Shown here: positions 7,310-13,952 of the stretch, piece by piece | How the letters are laid out: the number at the start of each line of letters is the position of its first letter | Position numbering within the stretch: the first letter of the stretch is position 1 | DNA from: an uncultured Opitutia bacterium | GTDB lineage: Bacteria; Verrucomicrobiota; Verrucomicrobiia; Opitutales; UBA953 | Length of the DNA: 13,952 nucleotides | NCBI GenBank assembly: GCA_903840235.1 | Contig: CAIMFE010000073.1 | Coordinates: forward strand, 1 to 13,952 | Reading direction: 5' to 3' | The notes under the pieces: generated by a model | Database searches by the model: none | What the model saw: the letters and a program-made list of their open reading frames with translations, nothing else | What the model was told of the DNA's origin: nothing | Made by a program: the position numbers and the translations under genes

Positions 7310-8497
7310 TTACTTTACTTTCACAAAAGTCCGTTTGCCTGCTTGAATAATAATTTCGGAAGTTGGTTTGGAGATTTTAAGGGCTGGGTCAGAAACTTTT
7401 TCCTCACCGATTTTCACGGCACCGCCTTCAATAAGTCGCCGTACTTCTTTCTTTGAAGGGAAGAGTCCAGTTGCGGCGAGCAGATCGACAATTCCAGCAT
7501 CATGGGCACCCGCGGATAAAGCATCCCACGAAAACTCAGGCATATCAGTGCGAACGCCACCTTTGGAAAACACGGTTTCAAATTCTTGGCGTTCTTTAGC
7601 ACCTGCCCCAGTGCCATGGAATTTATCAGTGAGTTTAACTGCGAGCTGTTTTTTCATCTCCATCGGGTGCTGCGCTTGGAGGGATTTAATTTCTTCGTCA
7701 CTGCACTCTAGAAGTAGTCGGTAATAAACCCACATGGTGACGTCGGGCACGGACATGATTTTACCGAACATGTCTTTAGGGTTTTCGTTGAAGGCGATGT
7801 AGTTGCCTAAACTCTTAGACATTTTCTTTTCACCATCGAGACCCACCAAGAGAGGCATTCCTAAAACAGCTTGGGGTGGTTGGCCGGCTTTTTCTTGCAG
7901 ATCGCGACCCACCATCATGTTAAACAACTGATCACTTCCCCCAATTTCGATATCGGCTTTAAGCATGACGGAATCGTGACCCTGTAAAAGGGGGTAGAGG
8001 AATTCGACAATGGATATAGGCGTTTGTTCGCTGTAGCGTTTAGCAAAATCATCTCGTACCAACATTTGGGCCACCGTCATTTGTCGGCTTAAATTAAGTG
8101 CATCTAAGAAAGACATTTTTCCAAACCATTCACTGTTTCGACGAACTTCAGTTTTTTTAGGATCTAAAATTCGGTAAGCCTGTTCGAGATAAGTTTTCGC
8201 ATTAGCTTCGATGTCGGCTTCACTTAAGACAGGTCGAGTGTCAGATCGACCCGTTGGGTCGCCGATGCGTGTCGTGTAGTCTCCGATGATGAGAACGGCT
8301 TGATGTCCGAGATCTTGAAATTGACGGAGCTTATTAAGCACGACCATGTGGCCGAATGTGAGGTCAGGTCGGGTCGGGTCTACACCCAGTTTTACGCGTA
8401 AGGTTTTACCAGCGGATAGGCGCTTAATAATTTCCTGCTCACCGATGAATTTTTCGGTGCGGGCCTTCATTGACTGGATTTGTTCCGCGTGGGACAT
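7310..8497 (-). CDS. tyrS: tyrosyl-tRNA synthetase
   Basis: A class I synthetase that charges tRNA-Tyr, 395 residues. The Rossmann core has VKLGVDPTRPDLTFGH (35-50), which holds the HIGH-equivalent, the insert beginning IGDPTGRSDTRPVLS (78-92), EIGGSDQLFNMMVGRDLQ (184-201) for tyrosine and ATP binding, and the signature KKMSKSLGN (224-232). The C-terminal part (about 335-395) is an S4-type RNA-binding domain (FPSKKEVRRLIEGGAVKIG, 346-364). The PTRPDLTFGH form and the length place it with the TyrZ-like group rather than the E. coli TyrS group. One oddity is that the first histidine of HIGH is threonine (T47), while the second is kept (H50). ATG at 8497 is the most upstream plausible start; M10 is an alternative. 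It heads a two-gene unit with the GT8 gene and is transcribed away from the M20 peptidase gene. Confidence 0.97.
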   Translation of the reverse strand: MSHAEQIQSMKARTEKFIGEQEIIKRLSAGKTLRVKLGVDPTRPDLTFGHMVVLNKLRQFQDLGHQAVLIIGDYTTRIGDPTGRSDTRPVLSEADIEANAKTYLEQAYRILDPKKTEVRRNSEWFGKMSFLDALNLSRQMTVAQMLVRDDFAKRYSEQTPISIVEFLYPLLQGHDSVMLKADIEIGGSDQLFNMMVGRDLQEKAGQPPQAVLGMPLLVGLDGEKKMSKSLGNYIAFNENPKDMFGKIMSVPDVTMWVYYRLLLECSDEEIKSLQAQHPMEMKKQLAVKLTDKFHGTGAGAKERQEFETVFSKGGVRTDMPEFSWDALSAGAHDAGIVDLLAATGLFPSKKEVRRLIEGGAVKIGEEKVSDPALKISKPTSEIIIQAGKRTFVKVK

Positions 8498-8507
8498 GTT
8501 TAAGGTT

Positions 8508-8534
8508 TCTGTAGATATCTTTGGAAAATGTCAA
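8508..8534 (-). promoter_or_regulatory. candidate tyrS promoter
   Basis: On the minus strand 8529-8534 reads TTGACA, an exact -35 consensus, and 15 bases further 8508-8513 reads TACAGA, a weak -10. This would start transcription about 4 bases before the tyrS ATG. The perfect -35 in a 99-base divergent intergenic region favours a real site, but the -10 match is poor and the spacer is short. Confidence 0.4.
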
Positions 8535-8574
8535 AAAGCGACCGCAGATAGCGAGCTGTGCCTTGCACTTATTC

Positions 8575-8580
8575 TATAAT
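8575..8580 (+). promoter_or_regulatory. candidate -10 element of the M20 peptidase gene
   Basis: TATAAT, an exact -10 consensus, lies 16 bases before the chosen ATG at 8597 in the intergenic region shared with tyrS. Transcription would begin near 8587, giving a leader of about 10 bases without a Shine-Dalgarno. No good -35 is present 16-18 bases upstream. The hexamer falls inside the extra N-terminal codons that a GTG start at 8558 would add, which argues against that start. Confidence 0.45.
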
Positions 8581-8596
8581 CTGCCCTAATCAGACC

Positions 8597-9973
8597 ATGG
8601 ATTTCATCCGTGAATTGATTGAATACGTTAAACACCCCAGCGTTTCGACCGATTCCGCCTTTAATGAAGGGATGACGGGGGCGCGTGAGCATATTTGCGG
8701 ATTACTTAAGAAAGCCGGCCTCGAGGTAGAAGTCGTTCCAACCCCCTTGCATCCAATCGTGCTAGGCCGTCGTCGTGGTCCCAGCGAATGGCCTCATATA
8801 GTTATCTACGGACATTACGATGTGCAGCCGGCCGATCCATTGAACCTTTGGACGAGTCCAGCCTTTGATCCCGTCGTTCGTGATGGAAAAATTTGGGGTC
8901 GCGGAACGGCCGATAATAAAGGTCCACACCTCACGGCTGTCGTTGCCATCGCTCAACTCTTAAAACGTAAGCCTGATCTCCCACTGCGCATCACTTTCTT
9001 AATTGAAGGTGAAGAGGAGATTGGTTCGCCGAGCTTTCCAGAATTTTTAGATAAACATAAAAAAGAATTAGCCGAAGCGGATTGTGTAATTTTGTCCGAC
9101 ACCGCCAGCCCCTCGTCAGACCAAATTGTTATCACCACGGGTTTACGCGGAATTATTGGATTAGAAGTTGGACTCACCGGACCGCGCTCCGACTTACACT
9201 CCGGCCTACATGGTGGCGCCGTTTATAATCCGATTCAGGCTTTAACTGAACTTTGTGCTTCCTTGCACGATGCAGATAATGCTGTGGTTATTGATGGTTT
9301 CTATGATGGCGTCGAACAGCCCGTGCGATGGGAAAGAGAAGAATTAAGAAAACTTCCTATGACCGAAGATGAGTATCGTCGATTCTTAGCGGTCGATGAA
9401 TTGCATCCGGCTCCGGGTTTAGATGCGCTCGAAGCAGTACGCTTTGCGCCCACCCTGGAATTCAATGGTATTGGTGGAGGTTACCAAGGAAAAGGATCTA
9501 AGACCGTTATCCCTTCCAAAGTATTTGCGAAAATTACTTGTCGATTGGTCCCGGGTCAGGATCCGGTTGATATTCATCGCAAGGTAGCTGAGGCGATTCG
9601 TGCGCGTTCACCTAAGGGTGTGCGTGTGGAAATAAAAGAGATGCAAGGGAACGCGGCCTATTATGTTTGTCCGCCAGATCGTCCGAATACCCCGAAAGAT
9701 CAGAACCCTATTTTAGCTCGTACATTCCGTGAAGCGGAGAAAGCCATCACCGAAACTTTTGGAAAAGCTCCGCTCTATTTAAGAGAAGGAGGAAGTGTGC
9801 CAATCATCGGAGATATTCGTCGGGAGACGGGACTCGATTCCGTAATGATTGGTCTGTTTACGCCTGAATCTAATTTGCACGCTCCAGACGAAAATTTTGA
9901 AATCAAAATGGCCGAACGGGCAGTGAAGGCTTATGAATTAATTTTGGAACGCTTAGCTGGTTCCCCACGATGA
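8597..9973 (+). CDS. M20-family metallopeptidase (dipeptidase)
   Basis: A 458-residue cytosolic di-zinc peptidase of family M20, of the carnosinase/CNDP-like type that hydrolyses dipeptides. Numbered from ATG 8597, it has YGHYDVQP (71-78; metal ligand H73, D75), GRGTADNKG (101-109; bridging D106), EGEEEIGS (137-144; catalytic E140, ligand E141), SDTA (167-170; ligand D168), the lid-domain DLHSGLHGG (199-207; H201), and SNLHAPDENF (425-434; ligand H428). All zinc-site residues expected in the family are present. The lid domain interrupts the catalytic domain at roughly 190-310. The frame is open back to a GTG at 8558, but those 13 codons resemble nothing, overlap a TATAAT, and the family begins near the MDFIRELIEYV segment. 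The physiological substrate is unknown. The stop codon overlaps the next start by 4 bases (ATGA). Confidence 0.93.
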   Translation: MDFIRELIEYVKHPSVSTDSAFNEGMTGAREHICGLLKKAGLEVEVVPTPLHPIVLGRRRGPSEWPHIVIYGHYDVQPADPLNLWTSPAFDPVVRDGKIWGRGTADNKGPHLTAVVAIAQLLKRKPDLPLRITFLIEGEEEIGSPSFPEFLDKHKKELAEADCVILSDTASPSSDQIVITTGLRGIIGLEVGLTGPRSDLHSGLHGGAVYNPIQALTELCASLHDADNAVVIDGFYDGVEQPVRWEREELRKLPMTEDEYRRFLAVDELHPAPGLDALEAVRFAPTLEFNGIGGGYQGKGSKTVIPSKVFAKITCRLVPGQDPVDIHRKVAEAIRARSPKGVRVEIKEMQGNAAYYVCPPDRPNTPKDQNPILARTFREAEKAITETFGKAPLYLREGGSVPIIGDIRRETGLDSVMIGLFTPESNLHAPDENFEIKMAERAVKAYELILERLAGSPR

Positions 9974-11001
9974 AAGTAAGTATCATTTTTCTTTCATATA
10001 ATCATGCGGGTTTTGTGGGTGACGCTTTACGAAGTGCACTAAACCAGGACTACCCTGAGTATGAATTGATTGTACATGATAATGGGTCAACTGACGGAAC
10101 TCGGCAGATTATAGAAAGTATTTTAGCTAAAGAGGTTCCTCGGCATGTGAGAGTGGTTATTGCCGGAGACGGAATTAATCATGGGCTGGTAGAAGCTTTT
10201 AATCGTGCCATGAGCGCATCGACCGGAGAAATACTTATACATTTCTCAGGTGATGACATTTCTTACTCTCATCGGCTTTCACGGTCAGTAGAAGTATTTC
10301 AGAAGCAACCCGATGTCATGTTGGTCGTTTCGGAAGCTCACCGCATAGATAATAACAGGAATTTTCTAACTTACACTAATTACGCACCCAAGAATGAAAT
10401 GTATTCTTATGTGATCGAGCCCAAGCATATTTACGCACATTCACCTATTTTGGGTGCAGCAGCAGCTTATCGTGCCTGTGTGATAAAAAACTTTAATCCT
10501 ATTATTCCTGGTTTTTGCCATGCTGAAGATAATGTTTATTGGGTAAGGGCGCTGCTATTAGGAAAAATTTATTACATTGCAGATTCATTGCTGTGCTATC
10601 GATTACACCTAGACAATATATCCGAGAACGAATGGAAGTGGCGATTGGGCATAACCGATAGTTTAAAGGCCTCCCACCTGGAGTTTGTCAGAAAACACAG
10701 TTTAAATTTCCTGCAGTGGGAAATTGATATCCAGCACGCACGACAGAAGGGTTATATTGATGAATCAAGATTCGCCCAAGCACTTAAAACAGCCAAACTC
10801 GATGCAATGAGGTGGGCTCTTATATTTAACGCCTTGAGTGTTGAACCTTGGAGCGCGTGGTTTCCGTTGGCTTTAGAAAGTATAAAGTGCGGGGGACTTA
10901 GAGAATTTACCAATAAGCTTAAATTACGTTTAAGTGAGCGTCGCCGTTTGCGTTATTGGAATACGCACGCGAAATACATGGCTGGACGATTAACGTCGTA
11001 A
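9970..11001 (+). CDS. GT2-family glycosyltransferase
   Basis: A 343-residue inverting GT2 enzyme, predicted to transfer a sugar from a nucleotide donor during envelope glycan synthesis on the cytoplasmic side. The GT-A domain opens with MKVSIIFLSYNHAGFVGDAL (1-20), continues with SALNQDYPEYELIVHDNGSTDGT (22-44; D37 and D42 contact the nucleotide) and EAFNRAMSASTGEILIHFSGDD (75-96; the DXD-equivalent is GDD at 94-96). FCHAEDNVYWVRAL (about 179-192) supplies an acidic pair in the catalytic-base region. No membrane helix is evident, and the C-terminal third is basic. Its ATG overlaps the peptidase stop (ATGA), which implies translational coupling. A sampled stretch (10321-10440) is about 38% GC, lower than the peptidase (about 46%). 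Donor and acceptor are unknown. Confidence 0.93.
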   Translation: MKVSIIFLSYNHAGFVGDALRSALNQDYPEYELIVHDNGSTDGTRQIIESILAKEVPRHVRVVIAGDGINHGLVEAFNRAMSASTGEILIHFSGDDISYSHRLSRSVEVFQKQPDVMLVVSEAHRIDNNRNFLTYTNYAPKNEMYSYVIEPKHIYAHSPILGAAAAYRACVIKNFNPIIPGFCHAEDNVYWVRALLLGKIYYIADSLLCYRLHLDNISENEWKWRLGITDSLKASHLEFVRKHSLNFLQWEIDIQHARQKGYIDESRFAQALKTAKLDAMRWALIFNALSVEPWSAWFPLALESIKCGGLREFTNKLKLRLSERRRLRYWNTHAKYMAGRLTS

Positions 11002-11064
11002 ATAGGACCTTTTTTAACCTTCCCTTTTATTGAATGGATACTTTAAGATACGCCTAGAATTACT

Positions 11065-11934
11065 ATGGCTGTCTTTCGTAAACGTACTCACACACCTACT
11101 CCTAAAAAGAGAGATATTCCAGCAGGCTTATGGACCAAGTGCCCACAGTCGGGCGAAATGGTCTACTCCAAGGATCTTGAGGCTAATTGGAATGTTTTCC
11201 CGGTCAGTGGATATCATGAGAGATTATCTACCCGTCGCCGCATTGAACTTTTAATTGATGAAGGCACCTGGAAAGAAACTGATCATAAATTAACCTCCAA
11301 AGATCCCTTAAAGTTTACCGCGGGCGGTTCCTATCCTGAGCGCGTTGCTCAACACCAAAAAAAGTCGGGTCTCAAAGATTCAGTGATTTGTGGTCACGGC
11401 TTAATGGACGGTCTACCCGTTTCACTCGCCATCATGGATTTTTCTTTCATGGGCGCGTCAATGGGTTCAGTCGCCGGTGAAAAAGTTACCCGTGCCATTG
11501 AGCGCGCGATTAAAATGAAATGTCCGTGCGTCGTCGTTTGTGCCTCGGGTGGCGCTCGCATGCAGGAAGGAATTTTATCTTTAATGCAAATGGCTAAGAC
11601 CAGTGCAGCGTTAGCAAAATTGCGCAGTGCGGGATTACCTTATATCGCTGTTTTAACTAATCCTACCATGGCAGGCGTGATGGCAAGTTACGCTACACTC
11701 GGCGATGTGATCGTCGCTGAGCCTGGTGCCTTGATTGGCTTTGCTGGAGCTCGCGTGATCAAAGAAACTACCAATCAAGATTTGCCCGAAGGATTTCAAA
11801 CTTCGGAATTCCTTTTAAAGCGCGGCTTGATCGACATGATTATTCATCGCAAAGAGATGAAATCAAAGTTGGCTAGTTTGTTACGCGCTTTGGCTCACCG
11901 TAAAACTAAGCCGGCTAAACGCCGCTCGGCTTAA
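11065..11934 (+). CDS. accD: acetyl-CoA carboxylase carboxyltransferase subunit beta
   Basis: The beta half of the carboxyltransferase that moves carboxyl from carboxybiotin to acetyl-CoA, the first step of fatty acid synthesis; 289 residues (E. coli AccD is about 304). The crotonase-fold core is well conserved: FMGASMGSVAGEK (about 129-141), CASGGARMQEGILSLMQMAKTSAALAKL (about 163-190), PTMAGVMASYATLGD (about 200-214), and IGFAGARVIKETT (about 222-234), followed by PEGFQTSEFLLKRGLIDMI. The N-terminal zinc ribbon is abnormal: WTKC..S at 23-29 and F45-P-V-S48 replace the usual CxxC...CxxC, leaving only C26 of four cysteines. The reading frame is intact and the rest looks functional. The start is ATG 11065, matching the usual family N-terminus; there is no Shine-Dalgarno, and TAGAAT stands 4 bases upstream. 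It follows the GT2 gene by 63 pyrimidine-rich bases and probably heads a unit with folC. The alpha subunit gene is not in the window. Confidence 0.96.
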   Translation: MAVFRKRTHTPTPKKRDIPAGLWTKCPQSGEMVYSKDLEANWNVFPVSGYHERLSTRRRIELLIDEGTWKETDHKLTSKDPLKFTAGGSYPERVAQHQKKSGLKDSVICGHGLMDGLPVSLAIMDFSFMGASMGSVAGEKVTRAIERAIKMKCPCVVVCASGGARMQEGILSLMQMAKTSAALAKLRSAGLPYIAVLTNPTMAGVMASYATLGDVIVAEPGALIGFAGARVIKETTNQDLPEGFQTSEFLLKRGLIDMIIHRKEMKSKLASLLRALAHRKTKPAKRRSA

Positions 11935-11949
11935 TTCGAGCAGGCCGAT

Positions 11950-13215
11950 ATGAACGCGGCCACGACGCTTCACTGGTTGACGAACTTAAGAAACTTAGGT
12001 TCAGCACTGGGCTTGGAGCGGACACAGCTTTTATTAGAGCGAATCGGTAATCCACAAAACTCTTGCCCGTATTTTCACATCGCTGGAACGAATGGTAAGG
12101 GGTCGGCCAGTGTGATGATCGAAGCCATTCAGCGGGCTCATGGTCGTCGCACGGGTCTGTATACGAGTCCGCACTTAATTGAACTCGGAGAACGTATTCA
12201 GATTAATCGTGAACCTATTACAGAAAATCGACTCATCGATTTAGTTGAACAATTGCGAAAGCATTATGAATTTCTCCATCAGACTCGCCCTGAATTAGCT
12301 GTCACATTTTTTGAACTGATGACCGCGGTGGCTTGGACCGAATTCCGTGATTCTAAAGTCGATCTTGCAATCATTGAGACTGGTTTAGGTGGACGTTTAG
12401 ATGCGACTAATGTGGGACGTCCAGCGGTCTGCGTAATCACCTCCATTGGAATGGACCATCAAGAATACCTAGGAAACACCCTCGCCGAAATTACTGCCGA
12501 GAAGGCGGGAATTTTAAAATCAGGGGTACCTTGTGTCGTGGGTTTTGTGCCACCCGAAGCTGAAGTGGTTATTAGAAATCGTGCCAAGGAAGTGGGCGCC
12601 CCACTTTATTTTGTGAGAGACCGCTTTAAGGATGAACTTCCGTTGACGAATTTAAAAGGTCAGCACCAACGTCAAAACGCCGGCACAGCATTATTGGCCT
12701 GTGAATTAGCTAACGCTTTTCCAATTAATAATGATTCCGCCCGACTTGCTTTGCAAAACATCGAATGGCTTGCGCGCTGGCAGGAAATAAAACTACCAGA
12801 TGGCCGAACACTCATTGTCGATGGCTCGCATAACGAAGAGGGAATTACTTTAACCTCATCTTTATTGTGCGAATTAAAATCACCCACGGTTATTTTAGGC
12901 TCACTGAGTTTGGTTCGCGCGGAGGGTTTGATTAAAATCGTAGCGGAATCGGCAGAAGAAATTATTTTAGTCTCGATTGATCACGAGCGTGCTATGGGTG
13001 CTGAAGATTTAAAGAAGCTCGTCCCTAAATCCTTTTTAGGCCGCACAAAAATAGCTTCAGTTAAAGATTTATTTCCTACTCCTCAGCAATGTTCGGTGTC
13101 GGGCTCAACGGTCGTGGTTATTGGCTCTCTGTATTTAGCGGGAGAGGTTTTAGCCCAATATTACGGGAAGAAATTGAATTCTCATTTACAGGATAAATTA
13201 AAGAATCGCCCATGA
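11950..13215 (+). CDS. folC: bifunctional folylpolyglutamate synthase/dihydrofolate synthase
   Basis: A Mur-ligase-family enzyme of 421 residues that joins glutamate to dihydropteroate and/or extends folate polyglutamate tails with ATP in the cytosol. It shows the P-loop HIAGTNGKGSAS (43-54), TSPHLIELGERIQIN (72-86), ETGLGGRLDATN (143-154), ITSIGMDHQEYLG (163-175; metal ligand H170), ITAEKAGILK (181-190; K185 is the lysine carbamylated in this family), and the C-terminal domain entry VDGSHNEEG (about 289-297). Length is normal. Whether it has both activities cannot be decided from motifs. It lies 15 bases after accD, an accD-folC pairing seen in several bacteria, and overlaps the next gene by 4 bases (ATGA). 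A weak AGCAGG 5 bases before the ATG is the nearest thing to a ribosome binding site in the window. Confidence 0.96.
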   Translation: MNAATTLHWLTNLRNLGSALGLERTQLLLERIGNPQNSCPYFHIAGTNGKGSASVMIEAIQRAHGRRTGLYTSPHLIELGERIQINREPITENRLIDLVEQLRKHYEFLHQTRPELAVTFFELMTAVAWTEFRDSKVDLAIIETGLGGRLDATNVGRPAVCVITSIGMDHQEYLGNTLAEITAEKAGILKSGVPCVVGFVPPEAEVVIRNRAKEVGAPLYFVRDRFKDELPLTNLKGQHQRQNAGTALLACELANAFPINNDSARLALQNIEWLARWQEIKLPDGRTLIVDGSHNEEGITLTSSLLCELKSPTVILGSLSLVRAEGLIKIVAESAEEIILVSIDHERAMGAEDLKKLVPKSFLGRTKIASVKDLFPTPQQCSVSGSTVVVIGSLYLAGEVLAQYYGKKLNSHLQDKLKNRP

Positions 13216-13952
13216 GTGGACCTGACCCCATCGGCCCCAGTTTAAATGCACCCAAAGTAAATCCTGATGATTTACCTAAATGGCTCATCGACGAAGATGA
13301 TGATTTTTTGGTTTTCGATAAGCCAGGCTGGTTGGTCTGTCATCCATCTAAGGATGGTCCATGGTCGTCGCTCGTGGGTGCAGTACGTGAATGGCGCGGA
13401 CTTGAAACCATGCATTTAGTCAGTCGACTCGACCGCGAGACGAGTGGAATTATTTTAATCGCCAAAAACGCGACCTCGGCATCGCTCTCCCAAACTGCAA
13501 TGGAAAGACGATGGGTAACGAAAACTTATTACACGTTACTACGCGGCGAATTACCCAGTCCTATACAAGTCGATCAACCGCTCGGTGCGGATGAAACGAG
13601 TAGGGTGGTGGTTAAAACCGCCGTGCGTGAGGGTCCGGGAACTTTGCCTGCAGCTACTTTTTTTGAGCCAGTCATAAAAGCCGGAGGTTATACTTTAGCA
13701 CGCGTTCAGCCGCACACTGGACGTAAACACCAAATCCGTGCGCATGCTCTTTGGTTGGGCTATCCCGTTCTGGGCGATAAAATTTACGGAGGAGACGACT
13801 CTCTTTACCTTGAATTTATTGAACACGGTTGGACTGAACGTTTGGCTAAGAATTGCGGATTTACTCGCCAAGCACTTCACGCTTCCCGCCTTGAATTTAA
13901 AGCACCCCAGTTCACCCGAACTTTCTCAGCTCCGCTGGCTAAAGACATGGAA
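13212..13952 (+). CDS. RluA-family pseudouridine synthase (3' end outside window)
   Basis: The first 247 residues of an enzyme that isomerises uridine to pseudouridine in rRNA or tRNA; the frame is open to the window end. After a 24-residue N-terminal extension it reads LIDEDDDFLVFDKPGWLVCHPS (25-46), the usual entry of the family. Motif II is SRLDRETSGI (71-80) with catalytic D74; most relatives have HRLD, so the His is Ser here. Next come the KTYYTLLRG stretch (from about 101) and the late RVQPHTGRKHQIRAHALWLGYPVLGDKIYGG (from about 172), which is typical of RluA/RluD/TruC-type enzymes. There is no N-terminal S4 domain, so it is closer to RluA or TruC than to RluC/RluD; the target nucleotide cannot be assigned. 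The ATG overlaps the folC stop (ATGA), so it is probably translationally coupled. Confidence 0.92.
   Translation, partial: MSGPDPIGPSLNAPKVNPDDLPKWLIDEDDDFLVFDKPGWLVCHPSKDGPWSSLVGAVREWRGLETMHLVSRLDRETSGIILIAKNATSASLSQTAMERRWVTKTYYTLLRGELPSPIQVDQPLGADETSRVVVKTAVREGPGTLPAATFFEPVIKAGGYTLARVQPHTGRKHQIRAHALWLGYPVLGDKIYGGDDSLYLEFIEHGWTERLAKNCGFTRQALHASRLEFKAPQFTRTFSAPLAKDME

Noticed and set aside
7368..7724. 118-codon plus-strand open frame inside tyrS
   Set aside because: Antisense to the S4-domain end of tyrS, with no recognisable domain and Ser/Pro-rich shadow-like composition.
8558..8596. Upstream GTG start for the M20 peptidase adding 13 residues
   Set aside because: The extra residues (MPCTYSIICPNQT) resemble no family sequence, the stretch contains a TATAAT element, and relatives begin at the equivalent of the ATG at 8597.
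11002..11064. Terminator between the GT2 gene and accD, suggested by the T-run at 11010-11015
   Set aside because: No stem-loop precedes the T-run; the gap is merely pyrimidine-rich.
11140..11220. AccD as a pseudogene because of lost cysteines
   Set aside because: The frame is intact over 289 codons and all core motifs are conserved, so it is treated as a functional variant.
11030..11254. 74-codon open frame spanning the accD start
   Set aside because: It overlaps accD in another frame; accD coding is certain and this frame has no family features.
13695..13880. 61-codon minus-strand open frame near the window end
   Set aside because: It lies wholly opposite the RluA-family gene, whose motifs are clear.
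1..13952. A classical polysaccharide or O-antigen cluster, or a defence or mobile island
   Set aside because: There is no flippase, polymerase, chain-length regulator, integrase, transposase, nuclease-effector pair or repeat array; the glycosyltransferases are dispersed among core genes.

Overview
The window is 13,952 bases of densely packed bacterial chromosome: eleven protein-coding genes, two cut by the window edges, and no gap above about 100 bases. No rRNA, tRNA, CRISPR array, insertion sequence, phage gene or clear rho-independent terminator was recognised. The housekeeping genes (dnaE, tyrS, accD, folC, an RluA-type pseudouridine synthase) point to a Gram-negative-type bacterium. Sampled GC content is about 46-53% in those genes. 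The overall look of the proteins, including a DnaE with a complete PHP metal site and an AccD lacking most zinc cysteines, makes a Verrucomicrobiota (Opitutae-like) source my best guess, from general familiarity only and with low confidence.

Layout. 1-603 (+): 3' part of a DegT-fold sugar enzyme whose usual PLP lysine is a histidine. 606-6318 (-), read right to left: dnaE, then a membrane-anchored GT-A-type glycosyltransferase, then a GT10 fucosyltransferase-type enzyme that converges on the DegT gene with 2 bases between stop codons. 6395-8497 (-): tyrS, then a GT8 glycosyltransferase. 8597-11001 (+), divergent from tyrS: an M20 metallodipeptidase, then a GT2 glycosyltransferase overlapping it by 4 bases. 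11065-13952 (+): accD, folC and an RluA-family pseudouridine synthase that runs off the end.

How it fits together. Three unrelated housekeeping or metabolic genes (dnaE, tyrS, the M20 peptidase) are each followed, within 11 bases or with overlap, by a glycosyltransferase of a different family. Three of the four glycosyltransferases are visibly more AT-rich than their hosts. This looks like surface-glycan genes dispersed through the core genome and transcribed on the tails of housekeeping units, rather than one polysaccharide locus. The DegT-type enzyme and the GT10 enzyme could share GDP-sugar chemistry (fucose or its 3-deoxy analogue colitose), but that is a hypothesis.

Other points of interest are the loss of three of four zinc-ribbon cysteines in AccD, a His-to-Thr change in the HIGH motif of TyrRS, an intact PHP nuclease site in DnaE, and the near absence of Shine-Dalgarno sequences together with -10-like hexamers very close to start codons. 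I found no convincing evidence of a wholly new multi-gene system.
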